Of a stretch of DNA of 64,000 nucleotides, positions 1 through 9,297 are shown in pieces. The notes under the pieces are model-generated. The model was not told where the DNA came from. It made no database searches and saw nothing but the letters and a program-made list of their open reading frames with translations. Source of the stretch: Salinispora vitiensis (lineage in GTDB: Bacteria; Actinomycetota; Actinomycetes; Mycobacteriales; Micromonosporaceae); contig NZ_KB900388.1 of NCBI RefSeq assembly GCF_000378825.1, positions 2,239,818-2,303,817 of the forward strand, read 5' to 3'. The translations under genes and the position numbers were made by a program. Within the stretch, counting starts at the first letter, position 1, and every line of letters begins with the position of its first letter.

Positions 1-398
1 CGATGGCCGAGCGGATGGGCACCACCGAGTCCGGCACCGACTCCATCAACGACATCACCCCGGTACTGAACACCGAGACCGGCCACGACGCGTACCGCAG
101 CGTCGAGATCTCCACCCCCGATGCCGACGACAAGCAGACCGACACCCTGCGCGAGGACATCATCCGCACCGTCGACGACGGCCGCGCCGTCGTGGCCAAC
201 ATCGCCGGCACCGCCACCGACACCGACGGCGAGAGCCACTCCTTCGCCGGCGGCCACTACATCGCCGTCAACGGCTACCGCGACGCCGGCGACCAGGTGA
301 AGATCGCCGACTCGGCGAACCCGAACACCGCCGAGTACTGGATCACCACCGAAGCCCTCGCCGACTGGATCGCCACCCGCGGCTACTCCACCAGCTGA
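1..398 (+). CDS. C39-like peptidase, C-terminal part (cut by window edge)
   Basis: Only the last ~131 residues are present; the reading frame is open to the left edge, so the true start lies outside the window. The visible part has an alternating helix/strand pattern and the motif GGHYIAVNGY followed by KIADSANP, which matches the His and Asp/Asn part of the papain-like catalytic site of the peptidase C39_2 family; the catalytic Cys would lie upstream and cannot be checked. Such proteins are usually secreted in actinomycetes, but no signal peptide can be seen here. A strong terminator follows within 20 nt. The family call is from motif recognition; bacteriocin processing should not be assumed. 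Confidence 0.65.
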   Translation, partial: MAERMGTTESGTDSINDITPVLNTETGHDAYRSVEISTPDADDKQTDTLREDIIRTVDDGRAVVANIAGTATDTDGESHSFAGGHYIAVNGYRDAGDQVKIADSANPNTAEYWITTEALADWIATRGYSTS

Positions 399-414
399 CC
401 AACCGACAACCGAC

Positions 415-449
415 AAGGGCCGGCCCCACCAGGGGCCGGCCCTTTGTCG
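415..449 (+). terminator. Rho-independent terminator after the C39-like gene
   Basis: A perfect 13-bp stem (415-427 with 432-444) with a 4-nt loop ends in a TTT tract at 443-445. It lies 17 nt after the stop codon at 398 and would separate this gene from the opposite-strand dusB, whose stop is at 481. Confidence 0.8.
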
Positions 450-480
450 TCGGCTGTCGGCCGGATGCGTCGAGCCCGGT

Positions 481-1656
481 TCAGCCGCCCGAGTCGGCCA
501 ACTCCGCGCCCCGCGGAACCGTGTCGTCGTCCCGGCTGTCCAGCCACCCGTCCGGCAGGAACACCTTGCCCGGCGAGTTGGTCCGGCCACGGGGCTGACC
601 CAGCGTCTCCACCGGGAACGGCGCCGCCGGGTCGAGCTTGCCGAGCAGATCGTCGAGCTGCGCCAAGCTGTCAATCATCGCGAGCGACCGACGTAGCTCG
701 CTGCCGACCGGAAAGCCCTTCAGGTACCAGGCGACGTGCTTCCGGAAGTCGGTGCAACCGTCCCGTTCACCGCGCGCCGCGTCCCGGGCGCCGACGGTGA
801 ACTGCTCGACCAGCAGCTCCGCGTGCCGGCGCATGGTCGTGGCCACCTCCCCCAGCGTGGGCAGCCGCCGGTGCGGCGAACCGGCGAAGGCCGCCTCCAA
901 GTCAGCGAAGAGCCATGGCCGGCCGAGGCAGCCCCGCCCCACCACAACCCCGTCGACTCCGGTGTGCGCCACCATCCGCAGCGCGTCGTCCGCCTCCCAG
1001 ATGTCGCCGTTACCCAGTACCGGCACGTCCAGCGCCGCCTTCAGCGTCGCGATGGCGTCCCAGTCGGCGGTCCCCGAATACCGTTGGGCAGCCGTACGCC
1101 CGTGCAGCGCCACCGCCGCGACCCCAGCATCCTGGGCGGCGAGGCCCGCCTCCACGTACGTCAGGTGGTCGTCATCGATGCCCTTGCGCATCTTCACGGT
1201 GACCGGCACCCCGGCGGGGGCAGCGGCATCGACGGCGGAGCGCACCAGCCGGGCGAAGAGCCGACGCCGCCACGGCAGGGCGGCACCACCGCCCCGGCGG
1301 GTGACCTTCGGGACCGGGCAGCCGAAGTTCAGGTCGATATGGTCGGCGAGGTCCCGCTCGACGACGATGCGCACCGCGGCGGCGGTGGTGTCCGGGTCGG
1401 TGCCGTAGAGCTGGAGGCTGCGCGGCGACTCCCCGGAGCCGAAGGCGATCATGCGCAGGGTCTTGGGATTCCGCTCGACCAGCGCAACCGTCGTGATCAT
1501 CTCGCAGACGTAGATGCCACCGCCCTGCTCCCGGCAGAGCTGACGGAAGCCGACGTTGGTGATGCCCGCCATCGGTGCCAGGACCACCGGCGGCCACACC
1601 TGGTGCCGCCCGATGGTCAGCGGGCGGGGCGGGACGGCCTTCGTCGTGGTCACCAC
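481..1656 (-). CDS. dusB: tRNA-dihydrouridine synthase (DusB/NifR3 family)
   Basis: Flavoenzyme that reduces uridines in tRNA D-loops to dihydrouridine with NADPH. The 391-residue protein shows the TIM-barrel signatures of the family in order: PMAGITNVGFR (FMN site, ~28), LNFGCPVPKV with the catalytic Cys at ~113, TVKMRKG (~153), ALHGRT (~183), VLGNGDI (~213) and VVVGRGCLGRPW. The DFRKHVAWYLKGF segment belongs to the C-terminal helical tRNA-binding domain. The start is GTG at 1656. It lies 67 nt downstream of glyS on the same strand, separated by a GC hairpin, so it may be partly co-transcribed. Length and motifs are normal for the family. Confidence 0.95.
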   Translation of the reverse strand: MVTTTKAVPPRPLTIGRHQVWPPVVLAPMAGITNVGFRQLCREQGGGIYVCEMITTVALVERNPKTLRMIAFGSGESPRSLQLYGTDPDTTAAAVRIVVERDLADHIDLNFGCPVPKVTRRGGGAALPWRRRLFARLVRSAVDAAAPAGVPVTVKMRKGIDDDHLTYVEAGLAAQDAGVAAVALHGRTAAQRYSGTADWDAIATLKAALDVPVLGNGDIWEADDALRMVAHTGVDGVVVGRGCLGRPWLFADLEAAFAGSPHRRLPTLGEVATTMRRHAELLVEQFTVGARDAARGERDGCTDFRKHVAWYLKGFPVGSELRRSLAMIDSLAQLDDLLGKLDPAAPFPVETLGQPRGRTNSPGKVFLPDGWLDSRDDDTVPRGAELADSGG

Positions 1657-1678
1657 TCCAGTGTAAGGAGGCCGTGGC

Positions 1679-1710
1679 CCTCCCTCCGCCGGCCTGCCGG
1701 CGGAGGGAGG
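1679..1710 (-). terminator. 14-bp perfect hairpin between glyS and dusB
   Basis: Arms 1679-1692 and 1697-1710 pair perfectly around a 4-nt loop. It follows the glyS stop at 1724 on the minus strand, but there is no U-tract after it. It could be an attenuating or RNA-stabilising hairpin rather than a classical terminator. Confidence 0.5.
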
Positions 1711-1723
1711 AGCCGCCCGCGGC

Positions 1724-3103
<1,380 letters not shown>

Positions 3104-3214
3104 TTTTCCTCCTACGCCGGCTGGCGGTCGGCGGGGACAGTACGGGATGGAGCGAGGCTCGGGACAACGGTACGACCGGCGACGTCCTGAGCCCAGGAGA
3201 ATACCGGGAGCGGT

Positions 3215-3832
3215 TCAGCTGACCCCGCACACCTCCAGCTGACCGGTTTGCTGGTTCTGCTCGAGGTCCACCTGTTGGCTTTCCCGGCCGCCGCCCCTGA
3301 GGGTGACGTCCACCGACACGGTCAGGTTGTTCTGGTCGACCTCGCCGACCTGGAACGAGGTCACCTGCGGCGCGCTGGCGGCCCGCCGTTCGAACTCCCG
3401 CCGCGACATCTGCTGTCGTACCTGTGGACAGAGTTGGTCGTAGGCGGCGCCGTACTCCTGTTCCACCAGCGCCTGGTAGTAGTCGGTGGAGGCCGCTCGC
3501 CCCTGCTCGTCGATCGCCTGCACCCCGGTCACCAGGAGCCCGATCATCGCCGCGCCCCCGCCGCCGCAGCAGAGCGCCAGGGCGAGCGCCCCGGCACCGA
3601 GTCCCAGCCAGAGTCGGGTTTGGCGGCCCTCGACCGGCGGCGCCGCGAACGGCGGCGCGACGCCGGGGCCGGCGGGCGGATCCGGCACTCCCGGCCCGGG
3701 GGGCGGTCCCGGGGGCGGGCCGGGCACGGCGGGGGGTGTGGCGCCGTCTTGCGGGCCGGGCACCGACGGGTGCGGTGCGGGAGCGGCCGGTCCGGGAGCG
3801 GTCATGGGCTCAATGTAGTGCGTATCGCTCAC
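3215..3832 (-). CDS. proline-rich single-pass membrane protein, DUF4878-like tail
   Basis: Unrecognised small membrane protein. The first ~75 residues are Pro/Gly/Ala-rich and disordered, then comes one membrane helix (LWLGLGAGALALALCCGGG..), then an ~100-residue extracytoplasmic domain (DYYQALVEQEYGAAYDQLCP...) with a pair of Cys residues. It resembles the NTF2-like DUF4878 domains common in actinomycete membrane proteins; this is a weak family call. I place the start at GTG 3832 because it overlaps the stop of the upstream monooxygenase-like gene by 4 nt (GTGA), which suggests translational coupling. An ATG at 3805 is the alternative. The function is unknown. Confidence 0.6.
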   Translation of the reverse strand: MSDTHYIEPMTAPGPAAPAPHPSVPGPQDGATPPAVPGPPPGPPPGPGVPDPPAGPGVAPPFAAPPVEGRQTRLWLGLGAGALALALCCGGGGAAMIGLLVTGVQAIDEQGRAASTDYYQALVEQEYGAAYDQLCPQVRQQMSRREFERRAASAPQVTSFQVGEVDQNNLTVSVDVTLRGGGRESQQVDLEQNQQTGQLEVCGVS

Positions 3833-4170
3833 CGGTACGGATCGGCTGCCCGATCGCTCGCCGTCACGACCACGTCGGCGCCGGGCTCGGCGGTGGCGAG
3901 CGCCTCGTAGGCCGACGGTTCGTCGACCGACTCGGCGAGCAACGGAACCGCGGTGATCTTGACATCGAAACCGCCGAGCGCTCGCCGGTAGGTGCCGACC
4001 GACTCCCACTCGGTGAGCAGGCACCAGTGGCGCGGGTCGTCCAGCGCGCGGACGAGTTGCCCACGCAGATATCCGGGGCGGGCCGCGAGCGCCGCGAGCG
4101 CGGCGTGCGCCCGCGCGGTGAAGTCGGCGACGACATCGGGCTCGACCACGAACCGGTTGGTGACCAACAC
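3829..4170 (-). CDS. ABM-domain (antibiotic biosynthesis monooxygenase-like) protein
   Basis: 113-residue protein with the small dimeric ferredoxin-like fold of the ABM superfamily: VTNRFVVEPDVVADFTARA at the N-terminus, GYLRGQLVRALDDPRHWCLLTEW in the middle and a final helix/strand. Members include heme-degrading IsdG-like enzymes and quinol monooxygenases; substrate cannot be inferred. A good Shine-Dalgarno sequence (GAGGAGG) lies 7 nt before the GTG start at 4170. It shares a 28-nt divergent spacer with the small membrane gene at 4198 and is coupled to the downstream gene. Confidence 0.7.
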   Translation of the reverse strand: MLVTNRFVVEPDVVADFTARAHAALAALAARPGYLRGQLVRALDDPRHWCLLTEWESVGTYRRALGGFDVKITAVPLLAESVDEPSAYEALATAEPGADVVVTASDRAADPYR

Positions 4171-4197
4171 CGGCTACCTCCTCGTAGAGTCTGTGGG

Positions 4198-4455
4198 ATG
4201 CAGCGTACGCAGCACCGGTTAGCGAGCCGGTTGGCCCGGGCAAACCCGACGGCAGTCTTCCTGGTCACCCTGGTGGTGATGCTGGTCGCACTCTTCACTC
4301 CGGGGGTGATCGGCGGGCTACTCACCCTCACCCTCGCGGCGGTCGTGGCCGCGCTGGTGGTCACCACGGGGGCGAGCCAGCCGACGCGGCTGCGGGTGGT
4401 CCGGCTCCTGGTGCTGACGCTGCTGATCACAGCCGGGCTGGTCAAGCTCCTCTGA
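4198..4455 (+). CDS. small two-helix membrane protein (DUF6703-like)
   Basis: 85-residue protein with a short basic N-terminus (MQRTQHRLASRLARANP) and two or three hydrophobic segments (TAVFLVTLVVMLVALF; GLLTLTLAAVVAALVVTT; VVRLLVLTLLITAGLV). Its composition and size match a conserved actinobacterial family of unknown function. It is divergent from the ABM gene and ends 54 nt before znuA. No catalytic motif is visible. Confidence 0.65.
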   Translation: MQRTQHRLASRLARANPTAVFLVTLVVMLVALFTPGVIGGLLTLTLAAVVAALVVTTGASQPTRLRVVRLLVLTLLITAGLVKLL

Positions 4456-4474
4456 CATGCACTCATGCGTTTTT

Positions 4475-4493
4475 GACAATCATTATCGTTGTT
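4475..4493 (+). promoter_or_regulatory. Zur-box-like operator upstream of znuA
   Basis: An imperfect 9-1-9 palindrome (gacaatcat, t, atcgttgtt; 6 of 9 positions paired) in an AT-rich island 17 nt before znuA. It resembles the zinc-repressor (Zur) boxes that precede znuABC in other actinobacteria, and it overlaps a TTGACA hexamer at 4473-4478 that could be a -35 element. No zur gene is in the window; the assignment is an inference. Confidence 0.55.
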
Positions 4494-4509
4494 GCGGACA
4501 GTTGCCTGC

Positions 4510-5595
4510 ATGAACAGCCGCCATGTTCCACGCGCCCTGGCCGCCACCTCCGCCGTCCTGCTCGCTCTTGGCGCCGCCGCCTGCTCCGACCAGCCGACCG
4601 ACGCCGACCCGGAGCGGGTTGAAGTGGTCACCGCGTTCTACCCACTCCAGTTCCTGACCCAGCAGATCGGCGGCGACGCAGTAACCGTCAGTAACCTGGT
4701 CAAGCCGGGCGCCGAGCCCCACGACGTCGAGCTCAGCCCGAGCCAGGTCGGGGACGTGGCCGGGGCCGAGCTGATCGTCTACCTCAAGGGCTTCCAGCCG
4801 CAGGTTGACGACGCCGTGCAGCAGAACGCCGCCGACCGGGCGTTCGACGTCGCCACCGTCGAGCCGCTGCTGGACGCCACCGCCGACGGCCACGATCACG
4901 ACCACGGAAACGAAGGCGAAGGCGAAGCCGGGCACGAGGACGAACACGGGCACGAAGGCGAAGGCGAAGCCGGGCACGAGGACGAACACGGGCACGAAGG
5001 CGAAGGCGAAGCCGGGCACGAGGACGAGGGCGGTGCCGAGACGCCGGCGGACCCGGACCACGCGGCGGATGCCGGCGGTAAGGACCCGCACCTGTGGCTG
5101 GACCCCACCCGGCTCGCCACCGTCGGTGACCAGCTCGCCGACCGGCTCGCCCAGGCCGACCCCGAGCACGCCGACGACTACACCGCCCGCGCGTCCGACC
5201 TCCGCAACCAGCTGGAGCAGCTCGACGCGGAGTTCACCGCCGGCTTGGAGACCTGCCAGCGGCGGGAGATCGTGGTCAGCCACACCGCCTTCGGCTACCT
5301 GACCACGCGTTACCAGCTCGAGCAGATCGGCATCACCGGGCTGAGCCCGGAGCACGAGCCGTCGCCGCAGCGGCTGGCCGAGGTGATCGAGGAGGCGAAG
5401 GAGCACCAGGCCACCACGATCTTCTTCGAGACGCTGGTCAGCCCGAAGGTCGCCGAGACCATCGCGGCCCAGGTCGGGGCCGAGACCGCCGTGCTCGACC
5501 CGCTCGAGGGGCTCACCGCCGACAACAACGGGGACTACTTCTCGGTGATGCGGGCCAACCTCGCGGCATTGCGAACCGCGCTGGACTGTGCATGA
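4510..5595 (+). CDS. znuA: zinc ABC transporter substrate-binding lipoprotein ZnuA
   Basis: Extracellular zinc-binding component of a ZnuABC importer. Start at ATG 4510 gives a lipoprotein signal ending in LGAAACSDQ (lipobox Cys ~24). The cluster A-I fold is shown by VVTAFYPLQFLTQQIGG at the N-terminus and by zinc-ligand regions GAEPHDVELSPSQ (~75), DPHLWLDPTRL (~194) and VSHTAFGYLTTRY (~257). Between them, residues ~127-175 are a His/Glu/Asp-rich loop built from three 14-residue repeats, typical of zinc rather than manganese receptors. The stop overlaps the znuC start by 4 nt (ATGA). Regulation by zinc is suggested by the palindrome upstream. Length (361 aa) is normal allowing for the loop. 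Confidence 0.93.
   Translation: MNSRHVPRALAATSAVLLALGAAACSDQPTDADPERVEVVTAFYPLQFLTQQIGGDAVTVSNLVKPGAEPHDVELSPSQVGDVAGAELIVYLKGFQPQVDDAVQQNAADRAFDVATVEPLLDATADGHDHDHGNEGEGEAGHEDEHGHEGEGEAGHEDEHGHEGEGEAGHEDEGGAETPADPDHAADAGGKDPHLWLDPTRLATVGDQLADRLAQADPEHADDYTARASDLRNQLEQLDAEFTAGLETCQRREIVVSHTAFGYLTTRYQLEQIGITGLSPEHEPSPQRLAEVIEEAKEHQATTIFFETLVSPKVAETIAAQVGAETAVLDPLEGLTADNNGDYFSVMRANLAALRTALDCA
4903..5028 (+). repeat. three 42-bp in-frame repeats coding the His-rich loop of ZnuA
   Basis: Units 4903-4944, 4945-4986 and 4987-5028 are nearly identical; each codes 14 residues of the form HGHEGEGEAGHEDE. A preceding HDHDH extends the metal-binding stretch. Near-identity at DNA level suggests recent slippage or unequal crossover, so copy number may vary among strains. 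Confidence 0.95.
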
Positions 5596-6353
5596 GCGCA
5601 CCCGTCATCACCGTCACCCGGGCGGCGATCGGCTACGAGGGCCGGGCGGTGCTGCGAGACGTCTCGCTGACCGTGACCGCCGGTGAGGTGGTGGCCGTGC
5701 TCGGCGCCAACGGCTCCGGCAAGTCCACCCTGACCCGAGCCGTACTCGGGCTCGTCCCGCTCAGCTCCGGCTCGGTCGCGCTCTTCGACCAGCCGGTGCG
5801 GCGATTCCGTCAGTGGCACCGCATCGGGTACGTCCCGCAACGCCTCGGCGCGGGCGGAGGCGTACCCGCCACCGTCCGCGAGGTGGTCGCGGCAGGGCGG
5901 CTGGCCCGCCGCGGCATCCTGCGGCCCCCCGGCCGCGCGGACCGGAGGGCGGTGGAGACCGCTCTGGCGGCGGTCGATCTCGCCGACCGGACCGGGGACC
6001 CGGTCTCGACCCTCTCCGGGGGCCAGCAGCAGCGCGTCCTCATCGCCCGGGCCCTGGCCGGCGAGCCGGAGCTGCTGATCCTCGACGAACCGACCGCCGG
6101 CGTGGACGCGGCGAGTCAGGAGGCGTTCGCCGGAGCGCTCCAGGATTTCGTCGCCGACGGCGGCACGGTCCTGCTGGTCGCACACGAGCTGGGGCCGCTG
6201 CGGCCGTTGATCTCCCGAGCCGTCGTCGTGCACGCCGGGGGGATCGCGCACGACGGCCCAGTGCCCGAGCCGGCCGGCCACCACGCCGACCCGGACCACG
6301 ACCACGTGCACCCGCACGGACCCAACGAACCCGCCGGTCTCTGGAGCGCGTGA
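5592..6353 (+). CDS. znuC: zinc ABC transporter ATP-binding protein ZnuC
   Basis: ATPase of the zinc importer, 253 aa. It shows Walker A GANGSGKST (~39), Q-loop YVPQRLG, signature LSGGQQQR (~143), Walker B LLILDEPTAGVD (~162) and switch His in VAHELG (~198). The C-terminal ~25 residues are His/Asp-rich (HHADPDHDHVHPHGP), a feature of zinc-transporter ATPases that may sense or buffer zinc at the cytoplasmic face. Translation is coupled to znuA by the ATGA overlap; znuB follows after 1 nt. Confidence 0.94.
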   Translation: MSAPVITVTRAAIGYEGRAVLRDVSLTVTAGEVVAVLGANGSGKSTLTRAVLGLVPLSSGSVALFDQPVRRFRQWHRIGYVPQRLGAGGGVPATVREVVAAGRLARRGILRPPGRADRRAVETALAAVDLADRTGDPVSTLSGGQQQRVLIARALAGEPELLILDEPTAGVDAASQEAFAGALQDFVADGGTVLLVAHELGPLRPLISRAVVVHAGGIAHDGPVPEPAGHHADPDHDHVHPHGPNEPAGLWSA

Positions 6354-6354
6354 G

Positions 6355-7230
6355 ATGGAACTCTTCCAGTACCCGTACATGCAACGTGCGCTGGTCGGCG
6401 CGTTGGTCATCGGCCTGGCCGCCCCGGCGCTCGGCATCTACCTGGTACAGCGACGGCTGGCCCTGATCGGTGACGGCGTCGGGCACATGGCGCTCACCGG
6501 CGTCGGCGCCGGCCTGCTGCTCAACCGCTCCCCGGTCCTGGTGGCGGTGATCGTGGCCAGCCTCGGCGCGATCACCGTCGAGTTGGTCCGGGCCCGCGGT
6601 CGCACCTCCGGTGACCTGGCGCTCGCCCTGCTCTTCTACGGGGGCATCGCCGGCGGCGTGATGCTCGTCGGGCTTTCCGACAGCACCAGCACGAGCCTCA
6701 ACTCGTACCTCTTCGGCTCCCTCTCCACGATCAGCCCCACCGACCTGACCACGATCGTGGTGCTCGGCGCGGCGATCCTGGTCACCATGCTGGCGTTGCG
6801 CCCGGCACTCTTCGCGATCTGCCACGACGAGGAGTACGCCCGGGTCTCCGGGCTGCCCGTCCGCGCCCTCAACCTGCTCCTCGCGGTCGCCACGGCGGTC
6901 ACCGTCACCATCGCGATGCGCGCGGTCGGCGTCCTGCTGATCAGCGCCCTGATGGTGGTGCCGGTCGCCGCTGCCCAGCAGGTCACCCGCGGGTTCCGCA
7001 GCACGATGACGGCCGCCATGACGCTCGGGCTCTTCGCCGCCGGATCGGGGGTGTACGTGGCGGCCAACGCCGACACCGCCCCCGGCGCGTCGGTGGTGCT
7101 GATGGCGATCGCCTCGTTCGCGGTGCTGGCGCTCGGCGGCGTGGCCTGGCGGACGCTACGCCGACGGCGGGTCGCCGCGGCGGTGCCGTCGACGGTAGAG
7201 CCGCACGAGGTGGTGCTGAGCCGGTCCTGA
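6355..7230 (+). CDS. znuB: zinc ABC transporter permease ZnuB
   Basis: 291-residue ABC-3 family membrane permease with about eight hydrophobic helices. Family signatures include QRALVGALVIGLAAPALGIY and RRLALIGDGVGHMALTGVG (the D-G-H loop near residue 40). The central DEEYARVSGLPV segment is the coupling loop that contacts ZnuC. It starts 1 nt after the znuC stop, so it is in the same transcript. Length and composition are normal. Confidence 0.94.
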   Translation: MELFQYPYMQRALVGALVIGLAAPALGIYLVQRRLALIGDGVGHMALTGVGAGLLLNRSPVLVAVIVASLGAITVELVRARGRTSGDLALALLFYGGIAGGVMLVGLSDSTSTSLNSYLFGSLSTISPTDLTTIVVLGAAILVTMLALRPALFAICHDEEYARVSGLPVRALNLLLAVATAVTVTIAMRAVGVLLISALMVVPVAAAQQVTRGFRSTMTAAMTLGLFAAGSGVYVAANADTAPGASVVLMAIASFAVLALGGVAWRTLRRRRVAAAVPSTVEPHEVVLSRS

Positions 7231-7268
7231 CCAACGGCGCGCCCCTGGGGTTGGTTACCGTTACCCCT

Positions 7269-7577
7269 GTGAGCAGCGAGTCCGGCTACGGCGCCTACGA
7301 GGGGGCGAGCGAGCTGCTGCGCGCCCTCTCCGCCCCGATCCGGCTGGCCATCGTCAGCCAACTCGCCGACGGCGAACGGTGCGTACACGAATTGGTTGAC
7401 CAGCTCGGTGCCGCGCAGCCGCTCGTCTCCCAGCACCTGCGGGTGCTCCGCGGCGCCGGGGTGGTGCGGGGTTCCCGGCGCGGACGGGAAATCGCCTACA
7501 CGCTGGTTGACGAACACGTCGCGCACATCGTGGCGGATGCGGTCAGCCACGCCGGTGAGCACACCGCCCCCACCTGA
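7269..7577 (+). CDS. ArsR/SmtB-family zinc-sensing repressor
   Basis: Winged-helix metal-responsive repressor, 102 aa from the GTG at 7269 (38 nt after znuB). An upstream in-frame TTG at 7251 is less likely. DNA-recognition helix: AAQPLVSQHLRVLRGAGVV. The C-terminal helix, starting DEHVAHIVADAVSHAGE, carries D-x-H, then 10 residues, then H-x-x-E. This is exactly the spacing of the alpha-5 zinc site of cyanobacterial SmtB (Asp104, His106, His117, Glu120). The alpha-3 thiolate motif of ArsR/CadC (CxC) is absent; only one Cys (ERCVHE) is there. This makes zinc the most likely signal. It converges on the hydrolase gene with a 3-nt gap. Confidence 0.88.
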   Translation: MSSESGYGAYEGASELLRALSAPIRLAIVSQLADGERCVHELVDQLGAAQPLVSQHLRVLRGAGVVRGSRRGREIAYTLVDEHVAHIVADAVSHAGEHTAPT

Positions 7578-7580
7578 GGC

Positions 7581-8411
7581 TCACCCCGGGTCCCGGACCC
7601 GGGCCACGATCGCGTCAGCGAGCGGCGCTGGTGCCCGGTCCGGAATCCAGTGGCTCACCCCGGCCAACTCGACGAAGCGGTAATCCCCGGTCACGTGGGC
7701 GGCGCAGGCCGCGGCGGCGGTGCGGCCGACCGCAATGTCCCGGTCACTCCAGACGTACGTCGTCGGCACCGACACCGGCCCGACGGCCGCCAGGTCCCTC
7801 CGGGACATCGCCCGGTACCAGTTCAGGGCGGCACTCAACGCGCCCGGAGCGCGCATCGGTTCGACGTACGCGGCCACCCGGGTGGCGTCGCCGGCGCCGG
7901 CCAGCATCCGGCGTAGCCCGGTCGCCCGCCGGGCCAACAACACCGCCTCCGCCGTCCTTTCCCGCCGGAACAGCCGTATGTACGCCGAGCGGGCCCGCTG
8001 GGACCGATCAGTGCGCAGAGCGTGGGCCATGGCCCCCGGGTGCGGCACGGAGACCGCGGTCAGCGAACGCACCCGGGCCGGATGCCCGGCGGCGAGGGCC
8101 CAGCTGACCACCGCGCCCCAGTCATGCCCGACCACGTGCGCGGCGGCGACGCCGAGGTGATCCAGCACCGCCACCGCGTCGCCGACCAGCTCACCGAGGC
8201 GGTACGCGGAAACCGCCGCCGGACGGGCACCGGGCGAGTAGCCGCGCTGATCGAGTGCGTACGTGCGCAGCCCGGCGGCGTGCAGGAGCGGCACCACGTC
8301 GGCCCACTCCCCACTGTGCTGGGGGAAGCCGTGCAGCAGAAGCACCGGCGGACCGGCCGCCGGGCCACCGACGCGGACATCGAAGATAAAACCGCTGACA
8401 TCGACACCCAT
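7581..8411 (-). CDS. alpha/beta hydrolase, epoxide-hydrolase type
   Basis: 276-residue cytoplasmic hydrolase. Landmarks: oxyanion-hole HGFPQHS (~27), ALDQRGYSPG (~54), nucleophile elbow VGHDWGA with Asp as nucleophile (~96), acid in WSDRDIAVG (~226) and base His in GVSHWIPD (~255). An Asp rather than Ser nucleophile with HGFPQ is characteristic of epoxide hydrolases and haloalkane dehalogenases. The substrate is unknown. It stands alone; its start is ~110 nt from the divergent thiamine-riboswitch leader. Confidence 0.8.
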   Translation of the reverse strand: MGVDVSGFIFDVRVGGPAAGPPVLLLHGFPQHSGEWADVVPLLHAAGLRTYALDQRGYSPGARPAAVSAYRLGELVGDAVAVLDHLGVAAAHVVGHDWGAVVSWALAAGHPARVRSLTAVSVPHPGAMAHALRTDRSQRARSAYIRLFRRERTAEAVLLARRATGLRRMLAGAGDATRVAAYVEPMRAPGALSAALNWYRAMSRRDLAAVGPVSVPTTYVWSDRDIAVGRTAAAACAAHVTGDYRFVELAGVSHWIPDRAPAPLADAIVARVRDPG

Positions 8412-8474
8412 AATCGGCAGCCTACTCGGATTTGACCGAAGGAACCCCGGTCAACCTGCACGGATGTCACTTTG

Positions 8475-8501
8475 TTGAAAGATCTTCGGAGGTGCTAGCG
8501 T
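8475..8501 (+). promoter_or_regulatory. possible promoter for the ykoEDC leader
   Basis: TTGAAA (8475-8480) and TAGCGT (8496-8501) with 15-nt spacing resemble a sigma-70/HrdB promoter just before the TPP riboswitch. The spacing is short, so confidence is low. Confidence 0.35.
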
Positions 8502-8520
8502 CAGTTACACATTTTCACCT

Positions 8521-8608
<88 letters not shown>

Positions 8609-8695
8609 CGGTCGGCCTCCAGTCGCGCCATCGTCCGGCCGGGCCGGAATGGACGTGCCCTCCCCTGGTCTCCCAGAGCAGACAGGGAAAGACCG

Positions 8696-9292
8696 ATGAG
8701 CAAAGTCACAACAACCACCAACCGCTGGCGCACCGTCGATGTGGTCGTCGCCGCTGTCATCGCCGTCACCTTCGGCGTCATCTTCTGGGCCTGGGGTCTG
8801 CTCTGGAACGTCGCCACCCCGGTGTTCGCCTTCTTCCCGCCGGCCCAGGCCATCATGTACGGCGTCTGGCTGATCCCGGCGGTGCTCGGCGGCCTGGTGA
8901 TCCGCCGCCCCGGCGCGGCGCTCTTCTGCGAAATGGTGGCCGCGATCGTGTCCACCCTGCTCGGCTCCGAGTGGGGCAGCATCACCATCCTCCAGGGTCT
9001 GGCCCAGGGGATCGGCGCCGAGCTGGCCTTCGCCGCCTTCCGTTACCGCTCCTTCCGGCTACCCACGGCACTGCTCGCGGGTGCGCTGACCGGCCTCGGC
9101 GCGGCTCTCTTCGACTTCTTCGTCTGGAACAGCGAGTACGCGCTGGGCAGTTACCGGATCCCGTACGCGCTGCTGACGATCGTCAGCGCCACCGCCATCG
9201 CCGGGTTCGGCGCCGAGAACCTGACCCGGGCCCTGGCCCGGACGGGCGTGCTGGACCTGTTCCCCGCCGGCCGCGAACGCACCACCATCTGA
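8696..9292 (+). CDS. ykoE: ECF transporter substrate-specific (S) component, YkoE family
   Basis: 198-residue integral membrane protein with about six hydrophobic helices (VVVAAVIAVTFGVIFWAWG; AIMYGVWLIPAVLGGLV; LLAGALTGLGAALFDFFVW and others). It matches YkoE, the S-component thought to bind thiamine or its hydroxymethylpyrimidine moiety. The assignment is supported by the TPP riboswitch and by the ATPase and T-component genes that follow directly. The ATG at 8696 follows a purine-rich AGGGAAAGACCG ribosome-binding region. Confidence 0.93.
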   Translation: MSKVTTTTNRWRTVDVVVAAVIAVTFGVIFWAWGLLWNVATPVFAFFPPAQAIMYGVWLIPAVLGGLVIRRPGAALFCEMVAAIVSTLLGSEWGSITILQGLAQGIGAELAFAAFRYRSFRLPTALLAGALTGLGAALFDFFVWNSEYALGSYRIPYALLTIVSATAIAGFGAENLTRALARTGVLDLFPAGRERTTI

Positions 9293-9297
9293 GCACC

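Noticed and set aside
4483..5601. Antisense frame over znuA rich in Val/Phe/Leu repeats
   Set aside because: Mirror image of the ZnuA repeat loop; znuA has a lipobox, zinc-ligand motifs and operon context.
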